A DNA stretch of 64,000 bases. Origin: Cavia porcellus. Taxonomy: Eukaryota > Chordata > Mammalia > Rodentia > Caviidae. The stretch is from positions 3,162,001-3,226,000 of the forward strand of contig NW_026947543.1 in the NCBI RefSeq assembly GCF_034190915.1. The letters run 5' to 3'. The first letter of the stretch is position 1. Every line of letters begins with the position of its first letter. The position numbers and the translations under genes are program-made. This document shows, in pieces, positions 50,301 to 62,430 of the stretch. Below the pieces are notes generated by a model. The model saw only the letters and a list, made by a program, of their open reading frames with translations. It did not search any database and was not told the DNA's origin.

Positions 50301-50873
50301 CATAATTACTTTTTCCACAAATGTGTGATTCAGGAGAGGCCCTGTCCAAATGTGGAGAGGCCCATTTTCATTCACTCACTTTCAGACTTTCTAAGATTTT
50401 CAGTTACTAGAGATTTGCCCAGACTTGCCATTGTCAAGGGACAGTGCACTTCACTTGAAATTGTGCAGTATTACTTCATGTGTCTCCGTGGAAATTCCAC
50501 CAATGGGAAACTCTCACTGTAGTCATCTCCAAGTGTTGCTGCGTAAGAAAATATAACTAACAAAGGATGTGGTTTCAAGCAGAATGAGGAAAGGAGGGAT
50601 TATCTTTATTTCAGTGCAGGTTGACCTTTCAAAGAAACAGTAATTCCTATCAAATAGGAGGTAAAATCTTTTGTAAAGAGACATGGACATGACACACTCA
50701 ACTTTATGTCATTTTGTTTAAAACGCCAAGGGCATTTGAGAAATTCTTGGCTGCTGAATTGTCCCTTTTTGCAAATTTCTCTTAGGTAAGACACTCCAGC
50801 TTCTTCAAACCATGGTACAGTTCCTTCCATGTAAAAATCCAAAGCAAAAAACAAAATAAATTAAAACAAAACC
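47345..50873 (+). repeat. Array unit 12, short type, distinct collapse junction
   Basis: Length 3,529 bp. Its single subrepeat begins with first-copy bases (AAACTGTTCAC, ACAGGCTTGTGG) and changes to second-copy bases only after the palindrome (48681-48693), giving CAATGGGCTGTCATTGG. The other short units switch earlier. A stretch near its end (about 50200-50516) carries the rare variants of unit 3. Confidence 0.95.
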
Positions 50874-53800
50874 CATCAAATTACATTTGAGAGTACACAA
50901 TTGCTCAGCAGGCCCACTATTCAAGAAGCTAGAGGTACAGATTCCTCAGCCTTCAGCACATGGCCTGAAGTTTTGTCTCTATCATGGCCCCTCAATTCCC
51001 TGGCATGTGCACATTAACTCATGAATCTTTACTCATTTCCTCTTCAAATGCACCGGATCCAATATATTTGAACCCTGTTCATCCAAGGCTGTAATCATCC
51101 AAGGACACCCCAGAGGAAGGGCAGCTACTCCCTTGCCTGCGGCCTTGGAGCTTATCACAATACAAATGGACACCTGAACAAGGGGAGCCAAAACAAAGAG
51201 AGGCATATTGCTAAAGCCTGAAGCACAGAAGCTACCTATAGACCAGTAGTGGGATTTCACAAATTATGTAAGAATCTCTGTGCACATGCTTGGCATGGTC
51301 CCTCATGCCTATAATCCCAGCAATCTGGGGGCTGAGGTGGATGGATCCTTGGGAGTTCCAGTCCATCTTGGGCTAGGAATTGATCTCAAGGCCTCTTTCA
51401 ACAACTGCATAAGATGCTGTTTCCAAAAAGAGGACAACATTAAACTAGACACACTTGGTCTAGGTCCCTTGGTTCACTACATGAGTTGTGGAGTCTAAAT
51501 ATTCCAGGCCATGAGAAAATACCTGGGATTTCTAGTGAAAGGGTTATTTGTATCCCTTTTCTAAGGGTTTCCCTTTCACCATGTTACAGTTGAATTCTGG
51601 GAAAACCTGCTGGTGATAAGGTATTGAGCTAGTACCTCATGTTTAGTGTTCAGGGTTATGCTGGAATGGCTGCAGACCTCCTTGAAATCGCTATTGCAGA
51701 CAAGTGAACCCCCAGGAAGCTGGATAGTTGAAGCAGGCACTCCAAATATTCATGCACTGCAAGGATTCACTTTCATTTTGGGTCTCATCTTCTGGTTGCT
51801 GGCTTTTAGTGCTAACTGATACTACCATGGTGGCAGTAATCCAGCAGAGACTGCATGTATGGTTTGCAGGTTGGCTTCCCAAGCAACCAGAAACTTGGCA
51901 GAACCCAAATCATTGTGGCATTTTCTTTCCTCCCTTGAAACATTTGGCTTTCTACGTTTGATAACTGAATAGACTGGGCTAGTCACCTTTGGACACCATA
52001 TACCACAAACAGAGCTAAAGACAGAGCCAATTACTTCCCTCCACTTGTCAAAATATGTCAAATTTGCTTGATCACCACAAGTTCAAAGAAAATTCTGAGG
52101 CAACTTTGAGAGGTGAATCAAATACTGCATGATTGGAATGGCTGTGGTTGTATGAGGTGGAAAGCTGCAGAGTTGGGCTGAAACTGTTCACAGAAATCCA
52201 CAGGCTTGTGGTTGCCAGGCAACCACACTGGGCTGAGATTGGCTGAACATCCCTGTGAGGTGGATTTTAGGCTCTAGGTTTGAAAATTTAAAAGACTGGG
52301 ATAGTCAAGTTTGGAACCCATAGACCTCAGACATACCAAAAGGTTTTCCAATTACTTCCCTCCACTTCTCAAAATATGTCAAATTTTCTTGATCACTACA
52401 ACTGTAAAAAAAAATTCTGAGGCAACATAGAGAGGCTAATCAAATACTGCATGATTGGAATGGCTGTGGTTGTATGAGGTGGAAAGCTGCAGAGTTGGGC
52501 TGAAACAGTTCACAGAAATCCACAAGCTTGTGGTTGCCAGGCAACCACAATGGGCTGTGATTGGCTGAGCACCATTGTGAGCTGGACTTTAGGCTCTAGG
52601 ATACAAGTGTGCAGTAGGAGACCTGAGTCACAATGCTGGGCGTTGCCATGGAGACCTCAGTGGCACAGAGGACCTTGTAGGGCAAGATTTAAATAGGATG
52701 AATATTCTTGGCCTGGTATGCCACAATATTCTCTCCGAAGGCTTCACTGCTTAGAATTTGTGGATGGAAATGCTTGCCAATCTACACATTGATGTACTTT
52801 CAATGGGATATTAAATATGCCAGGGCCTGGCAGATGACCTCTGCCATGTCCTATCCTTGAGCATACGCTTTTCCCTTGTCATGTCAGTCATTTGGCTGAG
52901 TCCTGTTCCCTAAGTTATTCAGTCAAGACTTGCTGGCATCATTCACCTGCAGTATAAGAGCTTTCTGTGAAATTTCTCAGCAGAAATCCTCTGCAAGCAC
53001 ATAGCTTTGGATATGAGAGACAGTGGTGGAAGTTGAATTTCAAGGGCAGATATTTGAAAACAATGAAACAAGCCCCGAATAAGATCTTTACATGTTTCCC
53101 AGCTGAATATGTTTGGAAATATGGGGGAAGATGGAGATCAAGGCTGGGAAGAGTGCACACCCTTTTCAAGGTACAAAAACCAGGGAAAAACATGGGCAAG
53201 CAAGAGAGCTGGTTAATCTGATGTAAAAATCTTTGATGATGAAAGGAAAATTATATTCTCATGATGATATAATCAGGCTGTAGAAGTGAAGTTCTCATGT
53301 GGGTTGTCCTATGTGTGGCCTTCTGCATTGGGCAGTGGATGCAGGACAGGAGATCTTCAAATAAATCTGGTGGAACACAAAATACTGAAAAAAATAATTC
53401 AGCCTAAATCCTGTGTATTCCTTCCCTTTGAGAACATGTATGGATAATGTACGAAGTTTCAAAAGAGAAAATGTCTATTGGGTCATGGTTTCAACAATGA
53501 AATGGTCACTTCACATAACATTTTGAATTTTGCTTTCACCGTTGCTCATGTACCAGGCCTGAGTAAAGCAGAATGCAGAGTAAGCCTCATCAATAGTTGT
53601 GCATTCCATAAGTGGTTTTAAAACCAGTGAAACCCTTTGGACTTAGTGTTTGTATTTAATTGGTTGATTGGTTTTGCAAATTGTTTGTTTTACTATTTTT
53701 AACTTTGTGAGTCAGGGAAGCCCTCACTCATAGTGATTTCGACCTCTCCAAAAGCTCTGAATTTATTCATGTAACAGCTATTACATGCTATAAGTTTCTC

Positions 53801-54725
53801 CTATTAAAACTTGAAAGACTAACAGACTCTGCTACTTTTCATCTAAATTCAGTGTTGGGCTAAGTTCAGGGATGGACTTTTTACAAGTCCTTTGAAATGT
53901 GTCCTCCTCTAGTCACTGGTCGTGCTGGAATTTACTTTCTTGTGAAGACAGGATTTGAGCAAATTGACACAAGTACAGTTTGCCACTACTCTGGACACCT
54001 GGTTAAATATCGAGTTCCCTAAATGGTGTGTGTTTTACTTTGATCTCTGCTGACACTTTGCTCATCCAGTTAGAACCACAGGGCTCCAGGCCATAGCGAT
54101 CCAGGCCTAAACAAGAAAATTTCCATTCCGTTTTGGGAGTTCATTCGTCTCTCATAATTACTTTTTCCACAAATGTGTGCTTCAGGAGAGGCCCTGTCCA
54201 AATGTGGAGAGGCCCATTTTCATTCACTCACTTTCAGACTTTCTAAGATTTTCAGTTATTAGAGATTTGCCCAGACTTGCCATTGTCAAGGGACAGTGCA
54301 CTTCACTTGAAATTGTGCAGTATTACTTCATGTATCTCCGTGGAAATTCCACCAATGGGAAACTCTCGCTGTAGTCATCTCCAAGTGTTGCTGCGTAAGA
54401 AAATATAACTAACAAACGATGTGGTTTCAAGCAGAATGAGGAAAGGAGGGATTATCTTTATGTCAGTGCAGGTTGACCTTTCAAAGAAACAGTAATTCCT
54501 ATCAAATAGGAGGTAAAATCTTTTGTAAAGAGACATGGACATGACACACTCAACTTTATGTCACTTTTTTTAAAACGCCAAGGGCATTTGAGAAATTCTT
54601 GGCTGCTGAATTGTCCCTTTTTGCAAATTTCTCTTAGGTAAGACACTCCAGCTTCTTCAAACCATGGTACAGTTCCTTCCATGTAAAAAACCAAAGCAAA
54701 AAACAAAATAAATTAAAACAAAACC
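50874..54725 (+). repeat. Array unit 13, long type
   Basis: Length 3,852 bp with both subrepeats (palindromes at 52211 and 52533). The first 600 bp has an unusual density of private bases (GAGAGTACACAA, AGATTCCTCAG, CAGCACATGG, CATGTGCACATT, GCACCGGATCC, GGACACCCCAG). AACCCCCAGG at about 51709, AAGCAACCAG, the GCGATCCAGG and AACAAACGATG variants, and TTTATGTCAGTG are shared with unit 14. Confidence 0.95.
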
Positions 54726-57700
54726 CATCAAATTACATTTGAGAGCACACAATTGCTCAGCAGGCCCACTATTCAAGAAGCTAGAGGTACAGAATCCTCA
54801 GCCTTCAGCCCATGGCCTGAAGTTTTGTCTCTATCATGGCCCCTCAATTCCCTGGCATGTCCACATTAACTCATGAATCTTTACTCATTTCCTCTTCAAA
54901 TGCACAGGATCCAATATATTTGAACCCTGTTCATCCAAGGCTGTAATCATCCAAGGACACACCAGAGGAAGGGCAGCTACTCCCTTGCCTGCGGCCTTGG
55001 AGCTTATCACAATAGAAATGGACACCTGAACAAGGGGAGCCAAAACAAAGAGAGGCATATTCCTAAAGCCTGAAGCACAGAAGCTACCTATAGACCAGTA
55101 GTGGGATTTCACAAATTATGTAAGAATCTCTGTGCACATGCTTGGCATGGTCCCTCATGCCTATAATCCCAGCAATCTGGGGGCTGAGGTGGATGGATCC
55201 TTGGGAGTTCCAGTCCATCTTGGGCTACGAATTGATCTCAAGGCCTCTTTCAACAACTACATAAGATGCTGTTTCCAAAAATAGGACAACATTAAACTAG
55301 ACACACTTGGTCTAGGTCCCTGGGTTCACTACATGAGTTGTGGAGTCTAAATATTCCAGGCCATGAGAAAATACCTGGGATTTCTAGTGAAAGGGTTATT
55401 TGCATCCCTTTTCTAAGTGTTTCCCTTTCACCATGTTACAGTTGAATTCTGGGAAAACCTGCTGGTGATAAGGTATTGAGCTAGTACCTCATGTTTAGTG
55501 TTCAGGGTTATGCTGGAATGGCTGCAGACCTCCTTGAAATAGCTATTGCAGACAAGTGAACCCCCAGGAAGCTGGATAGTTGAAGCAGGCACTCCAAATA
55601 TTCATGCACTGCAAGGATTCACTTTCATTTTGGGTCTCATCTTCTGGTTGCTGGCTTTTAGTGCTAACTGATACTACCATGGTGGCAGTAATCCAGCAGA
55701 GACTGCATGTATGGTTTGCAGGTTGGCTTCCCAAGCAACCAGAAACTTGGCAGAACCCAAATCATTGTGGCATTTTCTTTCCTCCCTTGAAACCTTTGGC
55801 TTTCTACGTTTGATAACTGAATAGACTGGGCTAGTCACCTTTGGACGCCATATACCACAAACAGAGCTAAAGACAGAGCCAATTACTTCCCTCCACTTGT
55901 CAAAATATGTCAAATTTGCTTGATCACCACAAGTTCAAAGAAAATTCTGAGGCAACTTTGAGAGGTGAATCAAATACTGCATGATTGGAATGGCTGTGGT
56001 TGTATGAGGTGGAAAGCTGCAGAGTTGGGCTGAAACTGTTCACAGAAATCCACAGGCTTGTGGTTGCCAGGCAACCACACTGGGCTGAGATTGGCTGAAC
56101 ATCCCTGTGAGGTGGATTTTAGGCTCTAGGTTTGAAAATTTAAAAGACTGGGATAGTCAAGTTTGGAACCCATAGACCTCAGATATACCAAAAGGTTTTC
56201 CAATTACTTCCCTCCACTTCTCAAAATATGTCAAATTTTCTTGATCACTACAACTGTAAAAAAAAATTCTGAGGCAACATAGAGAGGCTAATCAAATACT
56301 GCATGATTGGAATGGCTGTGGTTGTATGAGGTGGAAAGCTGCAGAGTTGGGCTGAAACAGTTCACAGAAATCCACAAGCTTGTGGTTGCCAGGCAACCAC
56401 AATGGGCTGTGATTGGCTGAGCACCATTGTGAGCTGGACTTTAGGCTCTAGGATACAAGTGTGCAGTAGGAGACCTGAGTCACAATGCTTGGCGTTGCCA
56501 TGGAGACCTCAGTGGCACAGAGGACCTTGTAGAGCAAGATTTAAATAGGATGAATATTCTTGGCCTGGTATGCCACAATATTCTCTCCGAAGGCTTCACT
56601 GCTCAGAATTTGTGGATGGAAATGCTTGCCAATCTACACATTGATGTACTTTCAATGGGATATTAAATATGCCAGGGCCTGGCAGATGACCTCTGCCATG
56701 TCCTATCCTTGAGCATACGCTTTTCCCTTGTCATGTCAGTCATTTGGCTGAGTCCTGTTCCCTAAGCTATTCAGTCAAGACTTGCTGGCATCATTCACCT
56801 GCAGTATAAGAGCTTTCTGTGAAATTTCTCAGCAGAAATCCTCTGCAAGCACATAGCTTTGGATATGAGAGACAGTGGTGGAAGTTGAATTTCAAGGGCA
56901 GATATTTGAAAACAATGAAACAAGCCCCGAATAAGATCTTTACATGTTTCCCAGCTGAATATGTTTGGAAATATGGGGGAAGATGGAGATCAAGCCTGGG
57001 AAGAGTGAACACCCATTTCAAGGTACAAAAACCAGGGAAAAACATGGGCAACCAAGACAGCTGGTTAATCTGATGTAAAAATCTTTGATGATGAAAGGAA
57101 AATTATATTCTCATGATGATATAATCAGGCTGTAGAAGTGAAGTTCTCATGTGGGTTGTCCTATGTGTGGCCTTCTGCATTGGGCAGTGGATGCAGGACA
57201 GGAGATCTTCAAATAAATCTGGTGGAACACAAAATACTGAAAAAAATAATTCAGCCTAAATCCTGTGTATTCCTTCCCTTTGAGAACATGTATGGATAAT
57301 GTACGAAGTTTCAAAAGAGAAAATGTCTATTGGGTCATGGTTTCAACAATGAAATGGTCACTTCACATAACATTTTGAATTTTGCTTTCACCGTTGCTCA
57401 TGTACCAGGCCTGAGTAAAGCAGAATGCAGAGTAAGCCTCATCAATAGTTGTGCATTCCATAAGTGGTTTTAAAACCAGTGAAACCCTTTGGACTTAGTG
57501 TTTGTATTTAATTGGTTGATTGGTTTTGCAAATTGTTTGTTTTACTATTTTTAACTTTGTGAGACAGGGAAGCCCTCACTCATAGTGATTTTGACCTCTC
57601 CAAAAGCTCTGAATTTATTCATGTAACAGCTATTACATGCTATAAGTTTCTCCTATTAAAACTTGAAAGACTACCAGACTCTGCTACTTTTCATCTAAAT

Positions 57701-58577
57701 TCAGTGTTGGGCTAAGTTCAGGGATGGACTTTTTACAAGTCCTTTGAAATGTGTCCTCCTCTAGTCACTGGTCGTGCTGGAATTTACTTTCTTGTGAAGA
57801 CAGGATTTGAGCAAATTGACACAAGTACAGTTTGCCACTACTCTGGACACCTGGTTAAATATCGAGTTCCCTAAATGGTGTGTGTTTTACTTTGATCTCT
57901 GCTGACACTTTGCTCATCCAGTTAGAACCACAGGGCTCCAGGCCATAGCGATCCAGGCCTAAACAAGAAAATTTCCATTCCGTTTTGGGAGTTCATTCGT
58001 CTCTCATAATTACTTTTTCCACAAATGTGTGCTTCAGGAGAGGCCCTGTCCAAATGTGGAGAGGCCCATTTTCATTCACTCACTTTCAGACTTTCTAAGA
58101 TTTTCAGTTACTAGAGATTTGCCCAGACTTGCCATTGTCAAGGGACAGTGCACTTCACTTGAAATTGTGCAGTATTACTTCATGTATCTCCGTGGAAATT
58201 CCACCAATGGGAAACTCTCGCTGTAGTCATCTCCAAGTGTTGCTGCGTAAGAAAATATAACTAACAAACGATGTGGTTTCAAGCAGAATGAGGAAAGGAG
58301 GGATTATCTTTATGTCAGTGCAGGTTGACCTTTCAAAGAAACAGTAATTCCTATCAAATAGGAGGTAAAATCTTTTGTAAAGAGACATGGACATGACACA
58401 CTCAACTTTATGTCACTTTTTTTAAAACGCCAAGGGCATTTGAGAAATTCTTGGCTGCTGAATTGTCCCTTTTTGCAAATTTCTCTTAGGTAAGACACTC
58501 CAGCTTCTTCAAACCATGGTACAGTTCCTTCCATGTAAAAAACCAAAGCAAAAAACAAAATAAATTAAAAGAAAACC
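54726..58577 (+). repeat. Array unit 14, long type, close copy of unit 13
   Basis: Length 3,852 bp with both subrepeats (palindromes at 56063 and 56385, downstream X-box 56494-56507). It shares the GCTATTGCAG / CCCCCAGG, AAGCAACCAG, GCGATCCAGG, AACGATG and ATGTCAGTG variants with unit 13. Private changes include CCAAAAATAGGAC at about 55276, CTTTGGACGCC at about 55841, and a GAACACCC / CAACCAAGACAG cluster at 57007-57060. Confidence 0.95.
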
Positions 58578-59660
58578 CATCAAATTACATTTGAGAGCAC
58601 ACAATTGCTCAGCAGGCCCACTATTCAAGAAGCTAGAGGTACAGAATCCTCAGCCTTCAGCCCATGGCCTGAAGTTTTGTCTCTATCATGGCCCCTCAAT
58701 TCCCTGGCATGTCCATATTAACTCATGAATCTTTACTCATTTCCTCTTCAAATGCACAGGATCCAATATATTTGAACCCTGTTCATCCAAGGCTGTAATC
58801 ATCCAAGGACACACCAGAGGAAGGGCAGCTACTCCCTTGCCTGCGGCCTTGGAGCTTATCACAATAGAAATGGACACCTGAACAAGGGGAGCCAAAACAA
58901 AGAGAGGCATATTCCTAAAGCCTGAAGCACAGAAGCTACCTATAGACCAGTAGTGGGATTTCACAAATTATGTAAGAATCTCTGTGCACATGCTTGGCAT
59001 GGTCCCTCATGCCTATAATCCCAGCAATCTGGGGGCTGAGGTGGATGGATCCTTGGGAGTTCCAGTCCATCTTGGGCTACGAATTGATCTCAAGGCCTCT
59101 TTCAACAACTACATAAGATGCTGTTTCCAAAAAGAGGACAACATTAAACTAGACACACTTGGTCTAGGTCCCTGGGTTCACTACATGAGTTGTGGAGTCT
59201 AAATATTCCAGGCCATGAGAAAATACCTGGAATTTCTAGTGAAAGGGTTATTTGCATCCCTTTTCTAAGTGTTTCCCTTTCACCATGTTACAGTTGAATT
59301 CTGGGAAAACCTGCTGGTGATAAGGTATTGAGCTAGTACCTCATGTTTAGTGTTCAGGGTTATGCTGGAATGGCTGCAGACCTCCTTGAAATAGCTATTG
59401 CAGACAAGTGAACCCCGAGGAAGCTGGATAGTTGAAGCAGGCACTCCAAATATTCATGCACTGCAAGGATTCACTTTCATTTTGGGTCTCATCTTCTGGT
59501 TGCTGGCTTTTAGTGCTAACTGATACTACCATGGTGGCAGTAATCCAGCAGAGACTGCATGTATGGTTTGCAGGTTGGCTTCCCAAGCAACCAGAAACTT
59601 GGCAGAACCCAAATCATTGTGGCATTTTCTTTCCTCCCTTGAAACATTTGGCTTTCTACG

Positions 59661-60305
59661 TTTGATAACTGAATAGACTGGGCTAGTCACCTTTGGACAC
59701 CATATACCACAAACAGAGCTAAAGACAGAGCCAATTACTTCCCTCCACTTGTCAAAATATGTCAAATTTGCTTGATCACCACAAGTTCAAAGAAAATTCT
59801 GAGGCAACTTTGAGAGGTTAATCAAATACTGCATGATTGGAATGGCTGTGGTTGTATGAGGTGGAAAGCTGCAGAGTTGGGCTGAAACTGTTCACAGAAA
59901 TCCACAGGCTTGTGGTTGCCAGGCAACCACACTGGGCTGAGATTGGCTGAACATCCCTGTGAGGTGGATTTTAGGCTCTAGGTTTGAAAATTTAAAAGAC
60001 TGGGATAGTCAAGTTTGGAACCCATAGACCTCAGATATACCAAAAGGTTTTCCAATTACTTCCCTCCACTTCTCAAAATATGTCAAATTTTCTTGATCAC
60101 TACAACTGTAAAAAAAAAATTCTGAGGCAACATAGAGAGGCTAATCAAATACTGCATGATTGGAATGGCTGTGGTTGTATGAGGTGGAAAGCTGCAGAGT
60201 TGGGCTGAAACAGTTCACAGAAATCCACAAGCTTGTGGTTGCCAGGCAACCACAATGGGCTGTGATTGGCTGAGCACCATTTTGAGCTGGACTTTAGGCT
60301 CTAGG
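59661..60305 (+). repeat. Tandem ~322 bp subrepeat pair inside the unit (reference: unit 15)
   Basis: Two diverged tandem copies: the first at 59661-59982 starts TTTGATAACTG and the second at 59983-60305 starts TTTGAAAATTT. Each ends TTTAGGCTCTAGG. They share the sequence from CCAATTACTTCCCTCCACTT through GGCTCTAGG. They are told apart by stable differences such as CACTTGTC/CACTTCTC, AACTGTTCAC/AACAGTTCAC, ACAGGCTTG/ACAAGCTTG and CACACTGGG/CACAATGGG. The pair occurs in units 1 (1083-1726), 3-8, 11 and 13-15, and begins in 16. Units 2, 9, 10 and 12 have one copy. The copies are more different from each other within a unit than across units, so the duplication predates array expansion. Confidence 0.93.
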
Positions 60306-60400
60306 ATACAAGTGTGCAGTAGGAGACCTGAGTCACAATGCTGGGCGTTGCCATGGAGACCTCAGTGGCACAGAGGACCTTGTAGGGCAAGATTTAAATA
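59915..60400 (+). promoter_or_regulatory. Composite RFX/NF-Y/AP-1/TATA-like module (reference: unit 15)
   Basis: In order: palindrome GTTGCCAGGCAAC (59915-59927), then ATTGG at 59942; the same pair in the second subrepeat (60238-60250, ATTGG at 60265), with 14 bp between the two elements both times; TGAGTCA (AP-1 consensus) at 60329-60335; GTTGCCATGGAGAC at 60347-60360; TTTAAATA at 60393-60400. GTTGCC/GGCAAC half-sites are the known RFX X-box arms and ATTGG is the inverted CCAAT box of NF-Y; the pairing recalls MHC-II X/Y promoters. The downstream X-box recurs at 1768, 11268, 15119, 18966, 22802, 26654, 30507, 34349, 37879, 41409, 45261, 48790, 52642 and 56494; it is altered at 1768 and 34349. 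Motif matches are seen; binding and promoter activity are inference. Confidence 0.5.
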
Positions 60401-60671
60401 GGATGAATATTCTTGGCCTGGTGTGCCACAATATTCTCTCCGAAGGCTTCACTGCTTAGAATTTGTGGATGGAAATGCTTGCCAATCTACACATTGATGT
60501 ACTTTCAATGGGATATTAAATATGCCAGGGCCTGGCAGATGACCTCTGCCATGTCCTATCCTTGAGCATACGCTTTTCCCTTGTCATGTCAGTCATTTGG
60601 CTGAGTCCTGTTCCCTAAGCTATTCAGTCAAGACTTGCTGGCATCATTCACCTGCAGTATAAGAGCTTTCT

Positions 60672-60926
60672 GTGAAATTTCTCAGCAGAAATCCTCTGCA
60701 AGCACATAGCTTTGGATATGAGAGACAGTGGTGGAAGTTGAATTTCAAGGGCAGATATTTGAAAACAATGAAACAAGCCCCGAATAAGATCTTTACATGT
60801 TTCCCAGCTGAATATGTTTGGAAATATGGGGGAAGATGGAGATCAAGCCTGGGAAGAGTGAACACCCATTTCAAGGTACAAAAACCAGGGAAAAACATGG
60901 GCAAGCAAGAGAGCTGGTTAATCTGA
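60672..60926 (+). other. Recurrent 84-codon open frame, probably non-coding
   Basis: This frame starts ATGAAATT-like (GTGAAATTTC in the DNA, so it opens with a non-ATG start) and stays open for 84 codons in most units (for example 11593, 15444, 19291, 26979, 30832, 34674, 38204, 41734, 45586, 49115, 52967, 56819). An 86-codon frame is open on the opposite strand over the same bases. It has no recognisable domain, signal peptide or membrane segment. It is broken by a stop in unit 5 and by the provirus in unit 1. Given the high identity of the units, persistence of a short frame is expected without selection. I do not call it a gene. Confidence 0.12.
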
Positions 60927-62430
60927 TGTAAAAATCTTTGATGATGAAAGGAAAATTATATTCTCATGATGATATAATCAGGCTGTAGAAGTGAAGTTCT
61001 CATGTGGGTTGTCCTATGTGTGGCCTTCTGCATTGGGCAGTGGATGCAGGACAGGAGATCTTCAAATAAATCTGGTGGAACACAAAATACTGAAAAAAAT
61101 AATTCAGCCTAAATCCTGTGTATTCCTTCCCTTTGAGAACTTGTATGGATAATGTACGAAGTTTCAAAAGAGAAAATGTCTATTGGGTCATGGTTTCAAC
61201 AATGAAATGGTCACTTCACATAACATTTTGAATTTTGCTTTCACCGTTGCTCATGTACCAGGCCTGAGTAAAGCAGAATGCAGAGTAAGCCTCATCAATA
61301 GTTGTGCATTCCATAAGTGGTTTTAAAACCAGTGAAACCCTTTGGACTTAGTGTTTGTATTTAATTGGTTGATTGGTTTTGCAAATTGTTTGTTTTACTA
61401 TTTTTAACTTTGTGAGTCAGGGAAGCCCTCACTCATAGTGATTTTGACCTCTCCAAAAGCTCTGAATTTATTCATGTAACAGCTATTACATGCTATAAGT
61501 TTCTCCTATTAAAACTTGAAAGACTAACAGACTCTGCTACTTTTCATCTAAATTCAGTGTTGGGCTAAGTTCAGGGATGGACTTTTTACAAGTCCTTTGA
61601 AATGTGTCCTCCTCTAGTCACTGGTCGTGCTGGAATTTACTTTCTTGTGAAGACAGGATTTGAGCAAATTGACACAAGTACAGTTTGCCACTACTCTGGA
61701 CACCTGGTTAAATATCGAGTTCCCTAAATGGTGTGTGTTTTACTTTGATCTCTGCTGACACTTTGCTCATCCAGTTAGAACCACAGGGCTCCAGGCCATA
61801 GCGTTCCAGGCCTAAACAAGAAAATGTCCATTCCGTTTTGGGAGTTCATTCGTCTCTCATAATTACTTTTTCCACAAATGTGTGCTTCAGGAGAGGCCCT
61901 GTCCAAATGTGGAGAGGCCCATTTTCATTCACTCACTTTCAGACTTTCTAAGATTTTCAGTTACTAGAGATTTGCCCAGACTTGCCATTGTCAAGGGACA
62001 GTGCACTTCACTTGAAATTGTGCAGTATTACTTCATGTGTTTCAGTGGAAATTCCACCAATGGGAAACTCTCGCTGTAGTCATCTCCAAGTGTTGCTGCG
62101 TAAGAAAATATAACTAACAAAGGATGTGGTTTCAAGCAGAATGAGGAAAGGAGGGATTATCTTTATTTCAGTGCAGGTTGACCTTTCAAAGAAACAGTAA
62201 TTCCTATCAAATAGGAGTTAAAATCTTTTGTAAAGAGACATGGACATGACACACTCAACTTTATGTCACTTTTTTTAAAACGCCAAGGGCATTTGAGAAA
62301 TTCTTGGCTGCTGAATTGTCCCTTTTTGCAAATTTCTCTTAGGTAAGACACTCCAGCTTCTTCAAACCATGGTACAGTTCCTTCCATGTAAAAAACCAAA
62401 GCAAAAAACAAAATAAATTAAAACAAAACC

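Larger units (their letters stand above)
58578..62430 (+). repeat. Array unit 15, long type (cleanest reference copy)
   Basis: Length 3,853 bp. All regulatory motifs are intact: palindromes at 59915 and 60238, TGAGTCA at 60329, X-box at 60347, TTTAAATA at 60393. It shares GCTATTGCAG, CAAGCCTGGG and GTGAACACCC with unit 14 but ends with TTTCAGTGG like units 7, 8, 10 and 11. Private changes include GTCCATATTAAC at about 58710 and GAACTTGTATGG at about 61137. Confidence 0.95.
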
